Source: Muriicola jejuensis (GTDB lineage Bacteria > Bacteroidota > Bacteroidia > Flavobacteriales > Flavobacteriaceae). From it: DNA of 64,000 bases. Location of the stretch: assembly GCF_010671595.1 (NCBI RefSeq), contig NZ_JAABOP010000001.1, forward strand, positions 124,001 to 188,000. The letters run 5' to 3'. The notes beneath the pieces were generated by a model. It was given only the letters and a program-made list of their open reading frames with translations, had not been told where the DNA came from and did not search any database. The stretch's first letter is position 1. Each line of letters opens with the position of its first letter. Shown here in pieces: positions 11,578-20,060 of this stretch. The position numbers were made by a program, and so were the translations under genes.

Positions 11578-12447
11578 ATGAAAAGGAGAACCTTTATCAC
11601 CTCCGCGGCCACGGCTTCAGCCGGTATAATGGCAACCCCTCCCCTCTGGTCAGGAACCGACAACTCAGCCCCTTATCAGGAACTCAAGGGAAATATCAAC
11701 CACAGTGCCTGTTACTGGTGCTACGGCTCCATTCCCCTCGAACGTTTTTTGGCCGACCTGAATTCTCTTGGGGTTAAAGCCATAGATTTGGTGGGGCCAG
11801 AAGACTGGCCCTTGCTGAAGAAATACGGCATCCACGCCAGCATGTGCTGGGGAGCTGAGATCAACCTTACGGACGGATGGTGCGATCCCCAGTTCCACTC
11901 ACAACTCATCGAAAATTATTCAGCCATGATCCCCAAGGTCGCCCAAGCAGGGTATACAAACCTTATCTGTTTTAGCGGCAGCCGGCGCGGGATGGATGAT
12001 GAGGAAGGGCTGCAACATGCTGCCACAGGGCTGAAACAGGTGCTTTCCCTGGCTGAACGGCACGGGGTGATCCTGCAGATGGAACTGCTCAATTCAAAAA
12101 TAGATCACAAGGATTATATGTGTGATCACACCTCCTGGGGTGTAGCCCTCTGCGATGCGCTTGGCTCCGATCATTTTAAACTCCTGTACGACATCTACCA
12201 CATGCAGATCATGGAGGGAGATGTGATCCGGACCCTTGAAACACATCACGAATACATTGGGCATTACCACACCGGGGGAAATCCGGGAAGACATGAGATC
12301 GATGAAACCCAGGAACTGTTCTATCCCGCCATCATGAAATCCATCGTTAAAACGGGCTTTAAAGGGTATGTGGCCCAGGAATTCATCCCCAGCTGGGAAG
12401 ACAAGATCGCGGCCCTCAACCAGGGGGTCAGGATCTGTGACGTTTAG
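11578..12447 (+). CDS. Sugar phosphate isomerase/epimerase, hydroxypyruvate isomerase-like, Tat-exported
   Basis: 289 residues from the ATG at 11578; an upstream in-frame extension would destroy the export signal. MKRRTFITSAATASAG is a twin-arginine signal. The rest is an AP endonuclease 2-like TIM barrel. Metal-site candidates are visible: Glu in LQMELLNS, the DIYHMQ segment, His in GHYHTGGNPGRHE and the Glu in AQEFIPSW. These match hydroxypyruvate isomerase-type proteins, many of which in Bacteroidota are periplasmic sugar-processing enzymes. Substrate unknown. The TatC needed for export is encoded at 50050. It is divergent from pyrG and convergent with the next gene. Confidence 0.85.
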   Translation: MKRRTFITSAATASAGIMATPPLWSGTDNSAPYQELKGNINHSACYWCYGSIPLERFLADLNSLGVKAIDLVGPEDWPLLKKYGIHASMCWGAEINLTDGWCDPQFHSQLIENYSAMIPKVAQAGYTNLICFSGSRRGMDDEEGLQHAATGLKQVLSLAERHGVILQMELLNSKIDHKDYMCDHTSWGVALCDALGSDHFKLLYDIYHMQIMEGDVIRTLETHHEYIGHYHTGGNPGRHEIDETQELFYPAIMKSIVKTGFKGYVAQEFIPSWEDKIAALNQGVRICDV

Positions 12448-12454
12448 GGGTTGA

Positions 12455-12985
12455 TTATTTTCTTTCCAGGGCTTGGGCGATCATGCGGTTCCATTCCCTT
12501 TGCTTTTCCTCAGCCCTTGAATAGTTGGTCTCCTGATCGTATCGCTTCTGGAATTCGCGCATCTCCTCTATGGTTTCTGTATAGATCGCCCTCATTTCGG
12601 CCTTTACCTCGGAAGTAAATCGGAATCCCGCCACCTTTTGCCTCATCCTGCGGGCAAAGAGTTCTGAGATGTCGAAATGCAATTGCTCATGACTCAGGAT
12701 ATTGGCATTCGCCCTTTCCGGCCTGTACCAGGAAGATTCCGGGTAAAAAAACGTCTCCACGGAGCAATCCACCTTCATTTTCCCTTTTTCTTCCAAAGCC
12801 GAAAAACGATACGCTATCCCACTGGCCGTCGTAGCTGCTACCTGTGAATCCGCAGGCGGTATCGCCTTGAAATCCGACCAGGAAAGACGGTAGTCAGGAT
12901 CCCAGAGAATTCCCTGGTCTTCCTGTCCGAAAGAGAGTAAGGTAAGTGTGAAAAAGAGTAAGAATGTGATTTTCAGTCGCCCCAA
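12455..12985 (-). CDS. Exported protein with HExxH motif (DUF922-like)
   Basis: 176 residues. The start appears to be the TTG at 12985, because no ATG occurs before the signal peptide (LKITFLLFFTLTLLSFGQ). That start lies inside the last codons of osmC, giving a 13-base overlap. The mature protein opens with LSWSDFKAIPP, typical of DUF922-type putative proteases. At about residues 95-101 it has SHEQLHFD, an HExxH zinc-protease-like motif. Family function is unproven; a periplasmic metallopeptidase is the likely inference. It is the last gene of the guaA-LysM-osmC run. Confidence 0.7.
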   Translation of the reverse strand: MGRLKITFLLFFTLTLLSFGQEDQGILWDPDYRLSWSDFKAIPPADSQVAATTASGIAYRFSALEEKGKMKVDCSVETFFYPESSWYRPERANANILSHEQLHFDISELFARRMRQKVAGFRFTSEVKAEMRAIYTETIEEMREFQKRYDQETNYSRAEEKQREWNRMIAQALERK

Positions 12986-13377
12986 TGAAAGTCGATTTTC
13001 TTTTCGATATCCGGATGGATGCTATAGAGCACGGGACAGGTCCTGGCGGTATTTTCAAGGATGGTCCTGTTCTTGTCAGAAAAATGTCCCGGCATGTGTA
13101 TTGCCACCTCTATCTTCACGATACGCCTTGGGTCAGCAGCCATATGTTTGGTCACCTCCGCGTAGGCGCCATCGAGGTCAGACTCCCACGACCGTGCTTT
13201 AATTCCCATAACGGTTAGCATGCAACTGGCAAGGGCAGTCGCTACGGTATCCGTAGGAGAAAAGGCCTGCCCAAGGCCGTTGTTGTCTACAGGGGCGTCT
13301 GTGATAAACTCGTTGCCGGATCTCAGGTGTACGCAGGTGGTCCGGAGATCGCCTGTATAGGTCACTTTAGAGGTCAT
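12973..13377 (-). CDS. OsmC family peroxiredoxin-like protein
   Basis: 134 residues. OsmC/Ohr proteins reduce organic hydroperoxides using two cysteines. Cys52 lies in SPTDTVATALASCML and Cys114 in ARTCPVLYSIHPDIE, the expected pair. The FSPTD segment and the final IEKKIDF are typical of the OsmC subfamily. It overlaps the LysM gene upstream by 11 bases and the HExxH gene downstream by 13, which indicates one transcript with translational coupling. The physiological reductant is not known; in bacillithiol-making bacteria it may be a bacillithiol-linked system, given bshC nearby (inference). Confidence 0.9.
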   Translation of the reverse strand: MTSKVTYTGDLRTTCVHLRSGNEFITDAPVDNNGLGQAFSPTDTVATALASCMLTVMGIKARSWESDLDGAYAEVTKHMAADPRRIVKIEVAIHMPGHFSDKNRTILENTARTCPVLYSIHPDIEKKIDFHWGD

Positions 13378-15544
13378 TGGAAACCGGGTTTAGTTGTACC
13401 ACTCGCATGTTCTCGTACTTCATGATGTAGGTTGCCAGGTTGAAATATCCGGAAGAAATCCCTCTGGCGTAATCGAATTTATTGCCGGTGTATTCCGTTA
13501 GTCCAATTAGGTCCGAAGCACTGAACAGATTGGGTTTAAAGGCGAGTTTAAGCAATAAATCGTAAGTCAGATCGAATCCCCTGACCGCGTATTTGTCCGG
13601 TTCTCCACCAAAGCGGTTCCTGTACCTCCTCACAAAGGCGTCATCGCCCAATTCCTTGTCTATGGAGGGATAGGTGAAATTGAGGTTAGAGAGATGGGAT
13701 ACCGAGATCACTTCATTCTCGAAGGCCTTGTTCTTGTTGGTAGTGAACATCCTGACGCGGGTGGTATCCGAGACAGAGGAGTTCAAAATAGAGGTGACAC
13801 TGGATACCAGCTTGAAATTATCGGTTTCCACCAGGACCCAGTTATCCTGTTGCGTACTAAGCATGATCTTCAACTTCTCTATGTCTACAGAGATATTCTT
13901 TTCATTCTCGATGACCTTGAGCGACCTCGCCATAGGGAACCGTTTCTGTACGATGGCACGGGTGGTATCTTTCTTCGAATCGCTGATCACGACAATATTC
14001 TCGTCCTTCCTGATACTCTCCATATAGTCCAGCATTTTGTTCCTGAGGATACTGTCTGAAGGGACCGAGAAAAAGACATTGGGCAGATCCAGATCGCTTT
14101 GAGAACTGAGAGGTGCTACAATGGGGAGGTTATAAGGCCTGGCCTGACTGGCCACTTCCTTGAGCACATCTGCCTGCAGTGGGCCGAGGATGGCCTGGTA
14201 ATCCGAGAGGTTCTCCCTGGCCAGGATGGCCTTGACATGCTGGGCACTCAATTCGGTATCGTAGGTCCTGACTTTTACAGAGATCCCCAGATCTGCAAGG
14301 GAATCCACGGCCACCAGGGCCCCACTGTAGAGCCCAAGGCTGTATTTCAGGGCATTACTCCGGCTTATGGCCCTCTCCGTAGATGCAATACTGTCCAGGT
14401 TGAGCCGGTTGATCCGGAAAGGGAGCAATACCATGACCGAAGGCCTGTTTACGCGACTGATGCTGTCCAGGAGGCTGATCTTGTCAAGGACCAGCGAGTT
14501 GCGTACTTCAAGAGTACCGGCCTTCTCCCTGGGAAGTTTGAGGATCATTCCGGCCTTTAAGCCTCGGGAAAGCTCAGGGTTCAAAGCCCGCAATTCGCTG
14601 AATCCAATACCCAGTTTACGGGTAAGAGAAAATTCGGTTTGTTTGGGTTTGACCTCGTAAAAAATGTAGTTTTCAGCATTGATCTCCTCGGTAAGCACCT
14701 TTTTCTTGGGCAGGCGGAGAACCATGCCTTCCTTAAGGCCGCCCTGTTCGAGGATCGCAGGGTTGAGCTGGATGATCTCCTCGGAAGTGATCCCGTACTC
14801 CCCGCTCAGGCTATACATGGTCTTTTTAGCGGGTACAGTATAGGATTCATAAAGTTGTACTTCCTGCCCGTCTACCGTGGTGCCAGGACGCCTGGGCAGC
14901 AGCAGCTGCTGACCTACGGCAAGGTGACTGGTGGATTTTTCCAGGCTCGGGTTGAGGGCTATCATGCTGTCTATGGTAATGCCGTATTTATGTGCGATAC
15001 TCCACCTGGTTTCCTTAGGTGATACCGTGTAGGTCTCGAAATCATCGGAATTGAAAAGATCTTCAACTTCCTCTTCCTCCGGGAATTCCGGTATCTGCAA
15101 ACGCATCCCTTTTTGAAGGGGAGTGCTGTAGAGTTCTTTGTTGTACCTCTTGAGGTCGTCTTCTGTGATCTCATACCTTCTTGAGATCCCGTAAAGGGTT
15201 TCCTTTTTACGTACACGGTGCGTTCTGAAGCGTATGGGTTTTCGTTCTACCTCCTGAGCTTCCTTTTCAGGGATCACCGGGTTCGACTTAACCGTATCTG
15301 CGAAAGGATCCGATACAGATGCCGCCTCCTGCACAGGGATCACCAAAATGGTGTTGGGCTTCAGCACATCTCCCTGCTTGAGTTCCTTATTGTACTTGAG
15401 AATGTTGTAAGGGGTTACGCGATACAGCTTGGAAATGCTGTACAGGGTCTCTCCCTCTTTCACGGCATGGGTCTTGAATTGCTGCGCCTGTACCTGAAAG
15501 GCGAACAACACGAATAAAAAAAGGCAATTCAATGCTTTCATCAT
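13367..15544 (-). CDS. Five-LysM protein fused to a periplasmic-binding-protein-like domain
   Basis: 725 residues from the ATG at 15544, chosen because MMKALNCLFLFVLFAFQVQA is a clean signal peptide; an upstream start would overlap guaA. Five LysM units follow, beginning FKTHAVKEGETLYSIS, FRTHRVRKKETLYGIS, FETYTVSPKETRWSIA, YESYTVPAKKTMYSLS and YIFYEVKPKQTEFSLT, the later ones more diverged. The C-terminal 340 residues resemble a type 1 periplasmic binding fold (PSVMVLLPFRINRLNLDS, then ILGPLQADVLKEVA and PIVAPLSSQSDL), as in ABC amino-acid receptors and LpoA-like proteins. It probably binds peptidoglycan and senses or regulates wall synthesis; this is inference. It sits between guaA and osmC. 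Confidence 0.85.
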   Translation of the reverse strand: MMKALNCLFLFVLFAFQVQAQQFKTHAVKEGETLYSISKLYRVTPYNILKYNKELKQGDVLKPNTILVIPVQEAASVSDPFADTVKSNPVIPEKEAQEVERKPIRFRTHRVRKKETLYGISRRYEITEDDLKRYNKELYSTPLQKGMRLQIPEFPEEEEVEDLFNSDDFETYTVSPKETRWSIAHKYGITIDSMIALNPSLEKSTSHLAVGQQLLLPRRPGTTVDGQEVQLYESYTVPAKKTMYSLSGEYGITSEEIIQLNPAILEQGGLKEGMVLRLPKKKVLTEEINAENYIFYEVKPKQTEFSLTRKLGIGFSELRALNPELSRGLKAGMILKLPREKAGTLEVRNSLVLDKISLLDSISRVNRPSVMVLLPFRINRLNLDSIASTERAISRSNALKYSLGLYSGALVAVDSLADLGISVKVRTYDTELSAQHVKAILARENLSDYQAILGPLQADVLKEVASQARPYNLPIVAPLSSQSDLDLPNVFFSVPSDSILRNKMLDYMESIRKDENIVVISDSKKDTTRAIVQKRFPMARSLKVIENEKNISVDIEKLKIMLSTQQDNWVLVETDNFKLVSSVTSILNSSVSDTTRVRMFTTNKNKAFENEVISVSHLSNLNFTYPSIDKELGDDAFVRRYRNRFGGEPDKYAVRGFDLTYDLLLKLAFKPNLFSASDLIGLTEYTGNKFDYARGISSGYFNLATYIMKYENMRVVQLNPVSNDL

Positions 15545-15555
15545 CTTATATACGT

Positions 15556-17088
15556 TTATTCCCACTCTATGGTTGCCGGTGGCTTGGAACTTATGTCATA
15601 AACCACCCGGTTGACCCCGGGAACCTTGTTGATAATATCATTCGACATTTTCTGAAGGAACTCATAGGGTAAATTAACCCAATCTGCCGTCATTCCATCA
15701 GTACTCTCCACCGCCCTGAGGGCCACGCATTTTTCATAGGTACGCTCGTCCCCCATCACCCCCACGCTGTGGACCGGGAGCAGCATGGCACCCGCCTGCC
15801 AGACATCGTCATAAAGACCCCATTCCCTCAATCCGTTGATAAAGATCGCATCCACCTCCTGCAGGATAGCGACCTTTTCTCGGGTGATATCCCCCAGTAT
15901 CCTGATCGCGAGTCCCGGACCGGGAAAGGGGTGCCTGCCCAGTCGCTCATCGGCTATACCCAGGGTAGCGCCCACCCTTCTCACCTCATCCTTGAACAGC
16001 ATCTTCAGGGGTTCAACTATTTTTAATTTCATATAATCCGGGAGGCCACCCACGTTGTGATGACTTTTAATGACGGCCGAAGGACCACCCGAAGCTGAAA
16101 CCGATTCGATCCGGTCCGGATAAATGGTTCCCTGCGCCAGCCATTTGGCATCCTCTACCTTATGCGCCTCGTCATCAAAGACATCTATAAAAACCCCGCC
16201 TATGATCTTGCGCTTCTTCTCGGGGTCCTCCTCCCCTGCCAGAGCATCCAAAAAGCGTGCCGAAGCATCCACACCTTTTACATTGAGGCCCATATGCTTG
16301 TACTGCTCCAGTACATCCTCAAATTCATTTTTTCTCAGGAGGCCATTGTTGACAAAGATACAGTGCAGGTGTTTCCCGATGGCTTTGTGCAGAAGTACCG
16401 CAGCCACCGTGGAGTCGACTCCCCCGGACAGCCCCAGGATAACCTTGTCATTCCCTATCTGTTCCTTGAGTTCAGCCACAGTGGTTTCCACAAAGGCATA
16501 AGGGGTCCAGGTTTGTTCCAGACCTGCTATTCCCACCAGAAAATTCTCCAGCAGCTGCTTTCCGTCCGTGGTGTGATAGACCTCCGGGTGAAATTGTATG
16601 GCGTAGATCTTTTCTCCCGAGATCTTGTAGGCCGCGTTTTTAACATCCTCCGTACTGGCCAGCAGTTCGGCTCCATCAGGGAGGTTTTGGATCGTATCAG
16701 AATGGCTCATCCAGACCTGGGATCCTGTGGAGATATTCCGGAAGAAAGGTTCGCCTTCCTCAATATGGGTCAGCCTGGCACGCCCGTATTCCCTGGTCCT
16801 GGATGGAGCTACATTGCCCCCGTGAAAATGGGCGATGTACTGGGCCCCGTAACAAACTCCCAGAACAGGGACCTTTCCCTTGATCCCCCGGAGGTCGGGA
16901 TGGGGCGCATCCTCCGACCTAACGGAAAAGGGTGAACCCGAGAGGATCACCGCCTTGTATTCCGACAGATCTTCCGGAAGGTGGTTGTAAGGTTTAATTT
17001 CGCAGAAAATATTTAATTCCCTAACCCTGCGTGCGATGAGCTGGGTGTATTGTGATCCGAAATCGAGGATGAGAACGTTGTTTTGCAT
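15556..17088 (-). CDS. guaA: GMP synthase (glutamine-hydrolysing)
   Basis: 510 residues from the ATG at 17088 ([21 protein letters not shown]); a start ten codons upstream is unlikely. It aminates XMP to GMP. The N-terminal class I amidotransferase has the nucleophile in GVCYGAQ and the His-Glu pair in [10 protein letters not shown]. The ATP pyrophosphatase P-loop is [12 protein letters not shown]. The C-terminal dimerisation domain ends with the conserved KPPATIEWE. It is the first gene of a packed minus-strand run and is divergent from the SIMPL gene. Confidence 0.98.
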   Translation of the reverse strand: MQNNVLILDFGSQYTQLIARRVRELNIFCEIKPYNHLPEDLSEYKAVILSGSPFSVRSEDAPHPDLRGIKGKVPVLGVCYGAQYIAHFHGGNVAPSRTREYGRARLTHIEEGEPFFRNISTGSQVWMSHSDTIQNLPDGAELLASTEDVKNAAYKISGEKIYAIQFHPEVYHTTDGKQLLENFLVGIAGLEQTWTPYAFVETTVAELKEQIGNDKVILGLSGGVDSTVAAVLLHKAIGKHLHCIFVNNGLLRKNEFEDVLEQYKHMGLNVKGVDASARFLDALAGEEDPEKKRKIIGGVFIDVFDDEAHKVEDAKWLAQGTIYPDRIESVSASGGPSAVIKSHHNVGGLPDYMKLKIVEPLKMLFKDEVRRVGATLGIADERLGRHPFPGPGLAIRILGDITREKVAILQEVDAIFINGLREWGLYDDVWQAGAMLLPVHSVGVMGDERTYEKCVALRAVESTDGMTADWVNLPYEFLQKMSNDIINKVPGVNRVVYDISSKPPATIEWE

Positions 17089-17165
17089 GGCCAAAAATAG
17101 CAATTTGAGATTTTTCATAAAGTATCTTTCGGTATATTTATCATCGGTTTATCAACGCCTCTCAC

Positions 17166-17891
17166 ATGAAAAACGCCACGGCCATCATATTCGGCATTTC
17201 CATCATCCTGGCTGCTTATTTATTGGGTAACTCATATCGACAAAGGGCCAGTCCGCCGAAGATCATTTCCGTGACCGGGCTCGGCAATGAAAATTTCACT
17301 TCAGATCTCATCGTATGGGAAGGGTATTTTACCGCTTTCAATACGGATCTGAAAAGCGCTTTCGAACAACTCAACCGGGACAAGGAGGTGGTAAGGACCT
17401 ACCTGGTATCCAAGGGAATACCGGCAGAGAACATTATCTTTAATTCGGTCCAGACCACGGAACAACGCGATAATAAATACGATCAGGGGAATTATATCGG
17501 CAGCGTTTTCAGGGGGTATTCTCTCCTTCAATCCGTGAATATTGAATCCAAGGAGGTGGCATTGATCGAGCAGGTGGCCAGGGAAATAACGGAACTTCTC
17601 AACAAGGGGGTTCAATTTAACTCCTCCCCTCCCCGGTATTATTACACTCAACTGGCAGACCTGAAAATCAAGATGATCTCACAGGCTACCGAAGATGCCA
17701 GGTTGAGAGCCGAAAAGATCGCAGAGGGAGCAGGGGGAAGACTGGGCGACCTGCTTTCTGCTCAAATGGGGGTTTTTCAGATCACGGGACAGAATTCGGA
17801 CGAGGAATACAGTTGGAGCGGAGCCTACAATACCTCCTCCAAAAAAAAGACGGCATCCATTACCATGAGACTGGATTACGGGGTCGAGTGA
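17166..17891 (+). CDS. SIMPL domain (DUF541) protein
   Basis: 241 residues. An N-terminal hydrophobic segment (about residues 5-19, AIIFGISIILAAYLLG) acts as signal anchor or signal peptide. The rest matches the SIMPL/DUF541 fold: ISVTGLGNENF at the start, then SKGIPAENIIFNSVQ, LLNKGVQFNSSPPRYYYT and EDARLRAEKIAEGAGGRLGDLLSAQMGVFQI. These proteins form periplasmic oligomers of unclear role, such as E. coli YggE, linked to oxidative stress and outer-membrane proteins. The length is normal. The gene is single and ends at a terminator. Confidence 0.9.
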   Translation: MKNATAIIFGISIILAAYLLGNSYRQRASPPKIISVTGLGNENFTSDLIVWEGYFTAFNTDLKSAFEQLNRDKEVVRTYLVSKGIPAENIIFNSVQTTEQRDNKYDQGNYIGSVFRGYSLLQSVNIESKEVALIEQVAREITELLNKGVQFNSSPPRYYYTQLADLKIKMISQATEDARLRAEKIAEGAGGRLGDLLSAQMGVFQITGQNSDEEYSWSGAYNTSSKKKTASITMRLDYGVE

Positions 17892-17906
17892 AAACAGTGA
17901 AAAGCA

Positions 17907-17937
17907 AAAAGCCCTGACCCCTACGGTCAAGGCTTTT
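17907..17937 (+). terminator. Terminator-like hairpin after the SIMPL gene
   Basis: aaaagcc (17907-17913) pairs with ggctttt (17931-17937), and tgacc (17915-17919) with ggtca (17925-17929), with one C/A mismatch between. It lies 16 bases after the stop. The T run is limited to the stem end. Confidence 0.65.
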
Positions 17938-18083
17938 CAAATCAAAAACCAACCTAAACACATGAATTTTTATGACACTCTGCTAATTCTCTTTTTCAAA
18001 GCAATTTATTATAGAACAACTCATTTGTAAAATACCCTACCTCACAATTAAAATTTTTATCTTTAAATATAAATTTCCAGGGA

Positions 18084-18629
18084 ATGACCCATACATACTT
18101 AGAGGAAGTCAGGGCTCAACTGACTAAAGGAGCTACCCAAAAAGACCACCCCTTTCGATATTTTACACTGGCGACAGTAGGCCTGGATCAGGTGCCTCGG
18201 TTGCGCACCGTTGTGTTAAGGAAACTTTCGGAAGACCTCAGGATGACATTTTATACGGACAGCCGGTCCAAGAAAATGATCCACCTTAAGGAGAACAAAA
18301 AAGTCGGACTCCTGTTCTACAACCCCGACACGCTCACCCAGATCCGAATAGAAGGAGTGGCTCTCGTCGTGCAGGACGAGGAGACCAAAAAGAAATACTG
18401 GAGCGGGATAGATAAAAGTGCCCGCAAGGATTTCACTACGGCATCCGCCCCGGGCACGACCTTAACCAGCCCCGAGAAACTGGACTACCTGGACGATGAG
18501 GATCATTTTTGTATCCTGGAGATCGTGCCTTTTAAGATAGAGTACCTCAAACTCAAACGACCCAATCATATACGAGTACGCTATTCCTGGGAAGACGGTC
18601 GATGGGAAGGGGAGTTCATCGTCCCCTGA
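18084..18629 (+). CDS. Pyridoxamine 5'-phosphate oxidase family (FMN-binding) protein
   Basis: 181 residues. The split-barrel flavin-reductase fold is recognisable: RYFTLATVGLDQVPRLRTVVLRKL, FYTDSRSKKMIHLKENKKVGLLFYNP, then QIRIEGVA. The C-terminus ends RVRYSWEDGRWEGEFIVP in the place where PdxH carries substrate residues. It is shorter than true PdxH (about 215) and lacks the usual C-terminal RLxP motif, so it is probably an FMN-binding oxidoreductase of the Alr4036-like group rather than the PLP biosynthetic enzyme. It converges on the decarboxylase gene with five bases between stops. Confidence 0.8.
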   Translation: MTHTYLEEVRAQLTKGATQKDHPFRYFTLATVGLDQVPRLRTVVLRKLSEDLRMTFYTDSRSKKMIHLKENKKVGLLFYNPDTLTQIRIEGVALVVQDEETKKKYWSGIDKSARKDFTTASAPGTTLTSPEKLDYLDDEDHFCILEIVPFKIEYLKLKRPNHIRVRYSWEDGRWEGEFIVP

Positions 18630-18634
18630 TAAAA

Positions 18635-20008
18635 TCAGTCCCTTAGTGTATCCAGAATCAGCCGGATATCCTCTTCGGTAGTATCCGGGTTGATAAAACA
18701 AAACCGCAGGACGGTTTCATATCCCTTCTCTGATTTCCAAAGGGTCGGGGTCACCAGGGCGATGCCTTCCTTGTGGTTTTTATAGGTCCATTCCCTGTAT
18801 CTCGCAGGCTCCCACCCTTCCCTCCTGAATAGGACGCATGAAAGGCTAGGAGGCCTGACCAAAGATACTTCCGGCCGACTCTCAATAAGTTCTCCGGCGA
18901 TATTCGCCAGGGAAATCCCCCTTTCCACCGCCCATTTGTACTTGTCTGTCCCGTGTGTTGCCAGGGAGAACCAAAGGGGCATACCCCTCAGTCTGCGGGT
19001 GAGTTGGATCTGATAATCCGCCGGGTTAAAACCGCTGGCCCCTTCATCCTTGAATATATCCAGATAGGAACCCTCCTGTTTGTGAGCTTCCAGGGCAAGG
19101 GATGGATCTTTATAAAGTACGGCCCCACAGTCATAGGGGGAGAAAAGCCATTTATGAGGGTCTATGGTGATGCTATCTGCTCTTTCGATCCCGTTGAACA
19201 GGTGCCTGACCGAATCCGCCACTAAGGCGCCCCCACCGTAGGCCGCATCCACGTGATACCACAACCCCTCTTCCCGGCAGACATCTGCAATCCCGGAGAG
19301 GTCATCTATGATCCCGGCATTCGTAGTCCCCCCCGTAGCCACTACCGCAAACAGACGTTGTCTTTTTTCCAATTCAAGGGATCGTATCTCGTTCAGCAGA
19401 AGGTCTCCGGTAAGCCTGTCCTCAGTCTCTACCAGGTGTACATCGGCATCGATAACCTTGGCCATGGCCTTGATAGAGGAATGTGCCCCGACAGAGGTAA
19501 TGATCAGTCCTTTCCTGCCCGTATTGGCAGGCTGTTTCCTCCAGTGCTCCCTGGCCGTCACCATGGCCGAAAGGTTGGCTGCCGTACCCCCGCTGGTAAA
19601 TACCCCAAAGGCTCCTTTAGGCATACCCGTGAGGGAAATGAGCCATTTCATGGCCTGGTTCTCACAAAAGATACCACCGGCCCCTTCCATCCAGTAGGCG
19701 CCGTGGATACTGGAGGCAGAAGTAACCAGGTCGAACATCACAGCGGCTCTGGTCGGAGATGCCGGAACAAAAGCCAGGTGCCTTGGGTGGTCTATGGGAA
19801 CGGTCGATTTGACCAGAACATCCCGGAAGAGCTGAAAGGCTTTTTCCCCTCCTATCCCCTCAGGAGTGATGGTTTCCCCCACCATCTCAAATAATTCCTC
19901 CTCCTTTTTGATCTCCCCCAGAGAAGGGGAAACATTGGTGATCCGGTTGATGGCGTATTTCATGACATCCAGGGTCATTTCCACCAGATCGATGTCGATA
20001 TTGTGCAT
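18635..20008 (-). CDS. PLP-dependent group II decarboxylase (aromatic amino acid decarboxylase-like)
   Basis: 457 residues. Group II decarboxylases convert amino acids to amines. The PLP lysine is in SITIDPHKWLFSPYDCG. The cofactor His/Asp features are present: GVFTSGGTAANLSAM at about residues 131-145 and WYHVDAAYGGG near 240. The start region PSLGEIKKEEEL and HPRHLAFVP are typical of the aromatic-L-amino-acid decarboxylase branch. The substrate (Trp, Tyr, DOPA or another) cannot be told from sequence. It is transcribed in the same direction as bshC, 52 bases downstream of it, and may be cotranscribed. Confidence 0.88.
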   Translation of the reverse strand: MHNIDIDLVEMTLDVMKYAINRITNVSPSLGEIKKEEELFEMVGETITPEGIGGEKAFQLFRDVLVKSTVPIDHPRHLAFVPASPTRAAVMFDLVTSASSIHGAYWMEGAGGIFCENQAMKWLISLTGMPKGAFGVFTSGGTAANLSAMVTAREHWRKQPANTGRKGLIITSVGAHSSIKAMAKVIDADVHLVETEDRLTGDLLLNEIRSLELEKRQRLFAVVATGGTTNAGIIDDLSGIADVCREEGLWYHVDAAYGGGALVADSVRHLFNGIERADSITIDPHKWLFSPYDCGAVLYKDPSLALEAHKQEGSYLDIFKDEGASGFNPADYQIQLTRRLRGMPLWFSLATHGTDKYKWAVERGISLANIAGELIESRPEVSLVRPPSLSCVLFRREGWEPARYREWTYKNHKEGIALVTPTLWKSEKGYETVLRFCFINPDTTEEDIRLILDTLRD

Positions 20009-20060
20009 AGGGTAATTTTAGAACGAAAATATACGGGTTCTGATCGACATCTAAGGCCTC

